The notes under the pieces were generated by a model. It searched no databases. It was not told where the DNA came from and saw only the letters and a list, made by a program, of their open reading frames with translations. A program made the position numbers and the translations under genes. A DNA stretch of 10,603 nucleotides, taken from the NCBI GenBank assembly GCA_001563325.1, contig LRSK01000242.1, positions 1 to 10,603 on the forward strand. Direction: 5' to 3'. Within the stretch, counting starts at the first letter, position 1. The number at the start of each line of letters is the position of its first letter. Positions 6,088 through 10,603 of this stretch are shown one piece after another. Source of the DNA: Candidatus Thorarchaeota archaeon SMTZ1-83 (lineage in GTDB: Archaea > Asgardarchaeota > Thorarchaeia > Thorarchaeales > Thorarchaeaceae).

Positions 6088-7371
6088 ATGGAAGAAATAA
6101 CTCAAGTACAAGTTGAAGTGGTTGTTGAAAAAGCGCGACCGATGGCGAGAGTCCTTGGTATCTTTCAGATCATTGTCGGCCTGGCTGGGCTAGGAATAGG
6201 CCTCATTATCTTGGCGCCAGTCGTGGCCGGCTTTATAGCAGTCGAATTCGGCTTGAGCGCTCTGCTCGGCACGCTCGTACTGAACACACTTCCCTTGGCA
6301 CTACTCGGTTTCTGGTTGGCAAGCATCGGCCGCTCTATTCTGAGGCTTGACACAGCAGCATTCTCGTGGGTGATATATTCGAATCTCATCTACATTGGGA
6401 TTGAGTTCCTCGTCGGTGGCATTGCAGTGTTCCTCGCCATTGCAAACGTGGCGGCCATAGTGATGCTGTTTGTACCGTCTGTTCGGTCCTACTGGTGGGT
6501 GCTCTTCAGAGAGGACCTCGGACCGAGAATGAAGGAACTACGGTATAGCCTATACCTAATCAGAAGAAGCCCACTCGTGGTGGTGGGGTTGATCATCATT
6601 GTGGGATATGTGTTCATCGCATTGACTGTCCACATGTGGGCACCATATGGCCCCACCGAGAGGATATGGACTGAAACGTTGGCACCACCTAGCCCCACGC
6701 ACATCTGGGGAACAGACCAGAATGGTGGCGACATCTTCAGCATGGTCATGTGGGCAACGAGAATAGACCTTAGAATCGCGCTCCTGGTGGTGTCCGTTTC
6801 GCTGACAATCGGTGCCTTAATTGGAGCTGCCGCAGGCTACTTTGGTGGCGCAGTTGATGAGATTGTCATGAGAATCACTGACGTGTTCTTTGCCTTTCCA
6901 GGGCTCATCTTGGCCATGGCTATAGTGGCAGCACTTGGTGAAAGAAACCTTGACAACATTGCCATCGCATTGATGGTTGTTTGGTGGCCCACGTACGCGC
7001 GATTGATCAGGGGTCAAGTACTGATTGAACGTGAGAGGCTATACGTGGAAGCTGCGCGTTCAGTTGGAGCATCGGACTTCCGTATCCTGGTATCACACAT
7101 CCTTCCCAACACAATCCAGCCGATAATCGTTCAGGCCACGCTAGACCTTGGCGGTGTCCTGCTCACGGCCGCTGGACTTAGCTTCATCGGCTTCGGAGCT
7201 GAAGCCGGCACTGCAGAATGGGGTTTGATGATTGCTACGGGCCAGACCCACTTCGTATTCTATTGGTTGGTGTTCTATCCTGGAATGGCAATCCTCCTCT
7301 GTGCGCTTGCCTTCAACTTGGTCGGCGATGGAGTCAGAGACATCTTGGATCCCAAACTCAGGAGACGATGA
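6088..7371 (+). CDS. dppC: DppC-type permease with an N-terminal four-helix membrane extension
   Basis: 427 residues, against about 280-310 for ordinary DppC. The second permease subunit occupies roughly 148-427. It starts MKELRYSLYLIRRSPLVVVGL, then HIWGTDQNGGDIFSMVMWATRIDLRIALLVV (205-235), the EAA loop YVEAARSVGASDFRILVSHILPN (319-341), GLSFIGFG (363-370) and a C-terminal GDGVRDILDPKLRRR. All are normal for the family. Residues 1-147 are extra: a short polar start rich in V and E, then about four hydrophobic helices (approximately 22-50, 56-82, 93-113 and 112-130) ending SVRSYWW. This resembles the small four-helix domains common in archaeal membrane proteins; its role is unknown. GAGGTGA lies 7 nt before the ATG. 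An in-frame ATG at 6529 could yield a canonical 280-residue form. Confidence 0.9.
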   Translation: MEEITQVQVEVVVEKARPMARVLGIFQIIVGLAGLGIGLIILAPVVAGFIAVEFGLSALLGTLVLNTLPLALLGFWLASIGRSILRLDTAAFSWVIYSNLIYIGIEFLVGGIAVFLAIANVAAIVMLFVPSVRSYWWVLFREDLGPRMKELRYSLYLIRRSPLVVVGLIIIVGYVFIALTVHMWAPYGPTERIWTETLAPPSPTHIWGTDQNGGDIFSMVMWATRIDLRIALLVVSVSLTIGALIGAAAGYFGGAVDEIVMRITDVFFAFPGLILAMAIVAALGERNLDNIAIALMVVWWPTYARLIRGQVLIERERLYVEAARSVGASDFRILVSHILPNTIQPIIVQATLDLGGVLLTAAGLSFIGFGAEAGTAEWGLMIATGQTHFVFYWLVFYPGMAILLCALAFNLVGDGVRDILDPKLRRR

Positions 7372-7390
7372 TTGCAGGAGATGACATACA

Positions 7391-8608
7391 ATGGTAGCAT
7401 CAGAAGATAGTACACAAGAAACGCACGATGAAATACCTGTCCTAGAGCCTGGTGTGATTCTCGATGTAAGGAGGCTCAAGACCTCCTTCTACACGTATGA
7501 GGGGGTCGTGAAGGCTCTAGATGGAATCACCGTTCAACTCAAGAAGGGTGATACTCTTGCATTCGTCGGAGAAACCGGGTGCGGTAAGAGTGTGACGGCA
7601 AAATCCATTCTCCGCCTGGTCGACTCTCCCGGTCGGATCGAAGAAGGTGAAATCATTTTCAGAGACCGGGCAAAGGATGGCTCTGAAGTCGTTATGGACC
7701 TTCTCAAACTGTCTGAAGATGAGATGCGGCAGATAAGAGGCAATCGTATTGCGATAGTCTTCCAAGACCCGGCTACGTATCCGAATCCCGTCTTCCGTGT
7801 AGGTGACCAGATATCTGAGGTGATTACTCTTCATCAGGAACTTGCGAAGGACGTTCTTGAGATGAAGATTGAGCGCCTCGAAACAACTCTGGCTGAGAAT
7901 CCGGATGCAGATAACGTGGCTACGATACAGGAGAAGATTGCTGAGTACAGAAGTCAGCTCGATGATCCCCCTCCACCAACAGACGATGACAAGAAACAAG
8001 TTGCCAAGAAGAAGGCAGTTGAAATGCTCAAGATGGTCAGGATGCCGTCACCTGAAGAGGTGGCTAACCAGTACCCACACGAGCTGAGCGGAGGTATGAG
8101 GCAGAGAGCTCTCATTGCTATGTCTCTCTCCTGCAATCCTCAGATTCTGATTTGCGACGAAGCTACGACGGCTCTGGATGTTACTGTGCAGGCCCAGGTT
8201 CTTAACCTTCTGAACGAGCTGAAATCTGAGTTCGACTCGTCAATCATCATCATTACACACGACCTCGGAGTTGTGGCTGAAACATGCACACAGGTTGCTG
8301 TCATGTACGCCGGAGTTGTGGTTGAGTATGCTTCTACTGAGGAGTTGTTCTCGGACCCGATACACCCTTACACGACGGGTCTGCTGAAGGCGATTCCGAA
8401 GCTGACGGAGAAGACTCATCGACTTCTGCAGATTAAGGGGTCTGTGCCGAATCTAATCACTCCGCCCTCGGGATGTAGATTCCATCCTCGTTGCGAGTTC
8501 GCAACTGAAATCTGCAAGAAGGAGCGGCCTCCCAGAGAGGAAATGAAGCCCAATCACTGGGTGGAATGCTTCCATCCGCAGGGCTCCATGAAGGGAAAGA
8601 AGAGGTGA
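7391..8608 (+). CDS. dppD: Dipeptide/oligopeptide ABC transporter ATPase DppD, with coiled-coil insertion
   Basis: A 405-residue cytoplasmic ATPase that powers the DppBC channel together with DppF. Motifs in order: Walker A GETGCGKS (60-67), Q-loop Q125 in VFQDP, signature LSGGMRQR (232-239), Walker B ILICDE (252-257, catalytic Glu kept), D-loop ALDV and switch His 290. Walker B is followed by A, not the usual P (DEATTALD). The C-terminal oligopeptide-transporter domain has GCRFHPRC and four cysteines (362, 368, 375, 393), the arrangement known in DppD/DppF proteins, where an iron-sulfur cluster has been described. Residues about 150-205 are an insertion relative to usual DppD, highly charged and heptad-like, ending DDPPPPTDDDKK. 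GGAG precedes the ATG, 19 nt after dppC. Confidence 0.93.
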   Translation: MVASEDSTQETHDEIPVLEPGVILDVRRLKTSFYTYEGVVKALDGITVQLKKGDTLAFVGETGCGKSVTAKSILRLVDSPGRIEEGEIIFRDRAKDGSEVVMDLLKLSEDEMRQIRGNRIAIVFQDPATYPNPVFRVGDQISEVITLHQELAKDVLEMKIERLETTLAENPDADNVATIQEKIAEYRSQLDDPPPPTDDDKKQVAKKKAVEMLKMVRMPSPEEVANQYPHELSGGMRQRALIAMSLSCNPQILICDEATTALDVTVQAQVLNLLNELKSEFDSSIIIITHDLGVVAETCTQVAVMYAGVVVEYASTEELFSDPIHPYTTGLLKAIPKLTEKTHRLLQIKGSVPNLITPPSGCRFHPRCEFATEICKKERPPREEMKPNHWVECFHPQGSMKGKKR

Positions 8609-8614
8609 TATGAG

Positions 8615-9640
8615 ATGCCAAATGGAGAACCTTTGATAGAAGTAAAGAACTTGAAGAAGTATTTCCCGCTGACGGGCGGAGTATTCCGCAAGGTGCTTGG
8701 GTATGTCAGAGCTGTTGATGACGTCACGTTCGACATATACAAGGGCGAAACCCTTGGGCTCGTAGGAGAATCGGGCTGTGGAAAGACCACAACTGGGAGA
8801 ACCATTCTACGATTGATTCCTCCCACTGCTGGTTCGATAATCTTCGATGGTAAAGACATCACTGAGCTCAATCAAAGAGAGATGATGCAATTCCGTCGGA
8901 ACTTGGGGATTGTATTCCAAGACCCCATGGCGTCTCTTGACCCCAGACTGACTATCAAGAACGCTGTCGGTGAACCGCTACTGGTGAACGGCATAGCAAG
9001 AGGATACAGGCTGAGACAGAAGGTCTTGGAGCTTCTCAAGAAAGTCGGTCTTACTGAGGACCACCTCAACAGATTCCCTCATGAGTTCAGTGGAGGTCAG
9101 AGACAGCGCATCTGTATCGCCCGAGCATTGGCTCTGAATCCCAAGTTCGTTGTGATGGACGAACCCACGTCGAGCACTGACGTATCAGTACAAGCTCAGA
9201 CGCTCAATCTCATGAAAGACCTGCAGCAAGAGTTTGATCTGACGTACCTGTTCATCTCTCACAACTTGAGTGTTGTTAAGCACATGAGCGACAGAGTTGC
9301 GGTAATGTATCTCGGCAAGATCATAGAGTTGACGCCTCGTGATATATTCGAGGAGGCAATGCATCCATACTCTGCTGCCCTTGTTTCGGCAGTTCCGATC
9401 CCGAATCCGGAGATGGCCGGTCGGGCCGAGATTCTAGCCGGAGAAGTACCGAGTCCCATCAATCCACCAACCGGTTGCCGCTTCCATCCGCGTTGCAGAT
9501 TCGCAAAGGACATATGCAAGGAAGAGATTCCAGAGCTTCGCGACATGGGCGAAGGCCACCTCGTGGCCTGCCACTTCGCTGGAGAGCTGGATCTTGGCTA
9601 CAAGGAAGCGGTTGAAGCCCAAGAGGCGGCAATTGCGTAG
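8615..9640 (+). CDS. dppF: Dipeptide/oligopeptide ABC transporter ATPase DppF
   Basis: A 341-residue second ATPase of the importer, partner of DppD. Walker A GESGCGKT (51-58), Q-loop Q102 in VFQDPMASLDPR, signature FSGGQRQR (158-165), Walker B FVVMDE (178-183) and switch His 216 in ISHNLSVV are all present, so it should be catalytically competent. The D-loop region reads EPTSSTDVSVQAQ where the family usually has EPVSALDVSIQAQ; the Asp is kept but AL is replaced by ST. The C-terminal domain has GCRFHPRC and cysteines 288, 294, 301 and 319, matching DppD. A Glu/Ala-rich tail follows (324-341). The Shine-Dalgarno sequence GAGGTGA overlaps the dppD stop codon and the intergenic gap is 6 nt, so translational coupling is likely. 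No clear terminator follows. Confidence 0.94.
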   Translation: MPNGEPLIEVKNLKKYFPLTGGVFRKVLGYVRAVDDVTFDIYKGETLGLVGESGCGKTTTGRTILRLIPPTAGSIIFDGKDITELNQREMMQFRRNLGIVFQDPMASLDPRLTIKNAVGEPLLVNGIARGYRLRQKVLELLKKVGLTEDHLNRFPHEFSGGQRQRICIARALALNPKFVVMDEPTSSTDVSVQAQTLNLMKDLQQEFDLTYLFISHNLSVVKHMSDRVAVMYLGKIIELTPRDIFEEAMHPYSAALVSAVPIPNPEMAGRAEILAGEVPSPINPPTGCRFHPRCRFAKDICKEEIPELRDMGEGHLVACHFAGELDLGYKEAVEAQEAAIA

Positions 9641-9705
9641 TTTGTTGGATACAAAAGGGTTCGCGAGCAACACTGCTGCAAGGACATACAAAGGAGCTAC
9701 ACCTT

Positions 9706-9915
9706 ATGGATGACGAAGAGCCAAGATACGAACCGCGCGAAGAGTTTGACTGGTCCCACTATGGAGACCATGAAAGCGAAAGCAGACATCCTCCTCTTGA
9801 CGGGACTGACTATGTTGCAATCTTCATAGCTTCTCTTGAATCAATCTTCCTTCCCCTTGTGTTGCTTGCAGTAGTGCTTGCCGCCATCGGGCTGCTATTC
9901 ATTGTGTTGCCATAA
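9706..9915 (+). CDS. Small C-terminally anchored membrane protein, unknown function
   Basis: 69 residues. The N-terminal half is polar and strongly acidic (MDDEEPRYEPREEFDWSHYG, then a His/Glu/Ser stretch). The C-terminal half is one long hydrophobic segment (about 36-68) ending at the stop, so it looks tail-anchored with an acidic domain in the cytoplasm. The start is supported by GGAG 9 nt upstream. It lies 65 nt after dppF on the same strand with no obvious terminator between, and the next gene starts 15 nt downstream, so it could be read with the dpp operon. I do not recognise a family. Coherent hydrophobicity, ribosome site and tight spacing argue that it is real. Confidence 0.65.
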   Translation: MDDEEPRYEPREEFDWSHYGDHESESRHPPLDGTDYVAIFIASLESIFLPLVLLAVVLAAIGLLFIVLP

Positions 9916-9930
9916 CCGGAGAGAGGGCGC

Positions 9931-10269
9931 GTGTGGAGACCTGCAATCCAGCGGGGCCTCCTCCAGGCAACTGTTTTGATGGCTGGAATAGCGTTAGCAG
10001 GACTTCTTGCATCAGTGATAGCCCAGGCTCTCATTTTCCTCTATGTTGTAGGCGTCTTGAGTTTCCTGGGAACGGGGATCCTGCTATTCTTGGGCGGCTG
10101 TCTCTTCTCACGTCAGCCTCTTGAAGACAGCAAGCGATACGATGCGGAGGGCAATCCGAGTCCAGCTTGGCGTAGGGCATTGTTGGGGCTGAGCCTAATG
10201 ATTGCCAGCGTCTTTCTCTTTCTCTACGGTCTTTTGTTTACTCTTGTCGGCATCGTGTTTGGGCTCTAG
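9931..10269 (+). CDS. Small three-helix membrane protein, unknown function
   Basis: 112 residues starting at GTG with a purine-rich GGAGAGAGGG just upstream, 15 nt after the preceding small gene; the two are probably translated from one message. Hydrophobic helices are at about 10-30, 33-57 and 83-110. Between the second and third is a conserved-looking polar loop, SRQPLEDSKRYDAEGNPSPAWRR (60-82), which looks functional and not random. I do not recognise the family. Its last 75 nt overlap the 3' end of the convergent gene from the right edge, so the two share DNA on opposite strands. No terminator is visible. Confidence 0.65.
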   Translation: MWRPAIQRGLLQATVLMAGIALAGLLASVIAQALIFLYVVGVLSFLGTGILLFLGGCLFSRQPLEDSKRYDAEGNPSPAWRRALLGLSLMIASVFLFLYGLLFTLVGIVFGL

Positions 10270-10603
10270 GGCGAAGATGTCCTCGCCTCTCTTGATGAGT
10301 TTGTATACCCTTTGTGGCAGCAGGAGCAGAACTACGGCCACAAATACAACTGAGGCCACAAAGACTGCATATGCTACGCCAGCATTGGCTGCAGCTAATG
10401 GGATGAACACGTACGTGAGGAGCAGTCCCATGAGCATCGACACTCCATAAAGGCCTGACTCCACCATCATATCCCCAACTGGAGCTAGAACGAGTGATAC
10501 CCCGCCAGCAGCAATCAGTATTTTGCTCCACCTACCAATCGCCTTTGAAGACACAACAGCGTATGCGAAGTCACTGTTTTTGAGTTTCAGCGGATCTTGC
10601 TGT
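10195..10603 (-). CDS. Partial membrane protein with charged C-terminal tail, enters from right edge
   Basis: The minus-strand frame is open from the right edge to a TAG at 10195-10197. A GTG at 10554 could be taken as the start, but the frame continues upstream without a stop (QDPLKLKNSDFAYAVVSSKAIG), so the N-terminus probably lies outside the window. About 135 residues are visible. There are three hydrophobic helices (KILIAAGGVSLVLAPVGDMM; YGVSMLMGLLLTYVFIPLAAA; VAYAVFVASVVFVAVVLLLLP), then a basic stretch (QRVYKLIKRGEDIF) and a low-complexity Lys/Glu/Asp tail of about 30 residues that is probably cytoplasmic. No family recognised. Convergent with, and overlapping by 75 bp, the small membrane-protein gene on the plus strand. 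Confidence 0.6.
   Translation of the reverse strand, partial: QQDPLKLKNSDFAYAVVSSKAIGRWSKILIAAGGVSLVLAPVGDMMVESGLYGVSMLMGLLLTYVFIPLAAANAGVAYAVFVASVVFVAVVLLLLPQRVYKLIKRGEDIFALEPKHDADKSKQKTVEKEKDAGNH

Noticed and set aside
10195..10554. 119-residue gene starting at GTG 10554
   Set aside because: The frame stays open to the right edge with protein-like sequence and no obvious ribosome site at 10554, so the gene was called as partial instead.

Overview
The window looks archaeal. It has short TATA boxes rather than -35/-10 promoters, surface proteins held by an N-terminal helix with no lipobox cysteine, and many N-x-S/T sequons in the exported proteins. Base composition is moderate, roughly half G+C by eye. 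The protein style would fit an Asgard archaeon such as Thorarchaeota, but that is a guess from general resemblance and not something the sequence proves.

Layout. At the left edge (1-235, minus) is the N-terminal part of a small membrane protein resembling DUF5658. Next come two tandem minus-strand genes for closely related family 5 (DppA/OppA-type) substrate-binding proteins, at 431-2308 and 2715-4598. Each has its own leader and its own near-identical terminator hairpin. A 451-bp divergent intergenic region follows, with a 12-bp palindrome and a TATA box facing right. Then comes a compact plus-strand operon: dppB (5050-6075), dppC (6088-7371), dppD (7391-8608) and dppF (8615-9640). These encode two permeases and two ATPases. 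Two small membrane-protein genes lie downstream on the same strand (9706-9915 and 9931-10269). A convergent minus-strand membrane-protein gene enters from the right edge (10195 to beyond 10603) and overlaps the last of them by 75 bp.

How it works together. The permease/ATPase operon plus the binding proteins make one complete Dpp/Opp-type ABC importer, served by two alternative surface receptors. Peptides are the default substrate, but archaeal family 5 binding proteins can also bind oligosaccharides, so the substrate is open.

Most notable points. DppC carries an extra membrane domain of about 145 residues before the normal permease. DppD has a predicted coiled-coil insertion between its Q-loop and ABC signature. 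Both binding-protein leaders carry the same 15-bp motif in opposite orientations at almost the same distance from the start codon. The DNA encoding the two membrane anchors is almost identical (one mismatch in 83 nt), while flanking sequence has diverged. No RNA genes, insertion sequences or CRISPR arrays were seen. No wholly new system is evident: the region is a recognisable importer with unusual additions and interesting regulatory DNA.
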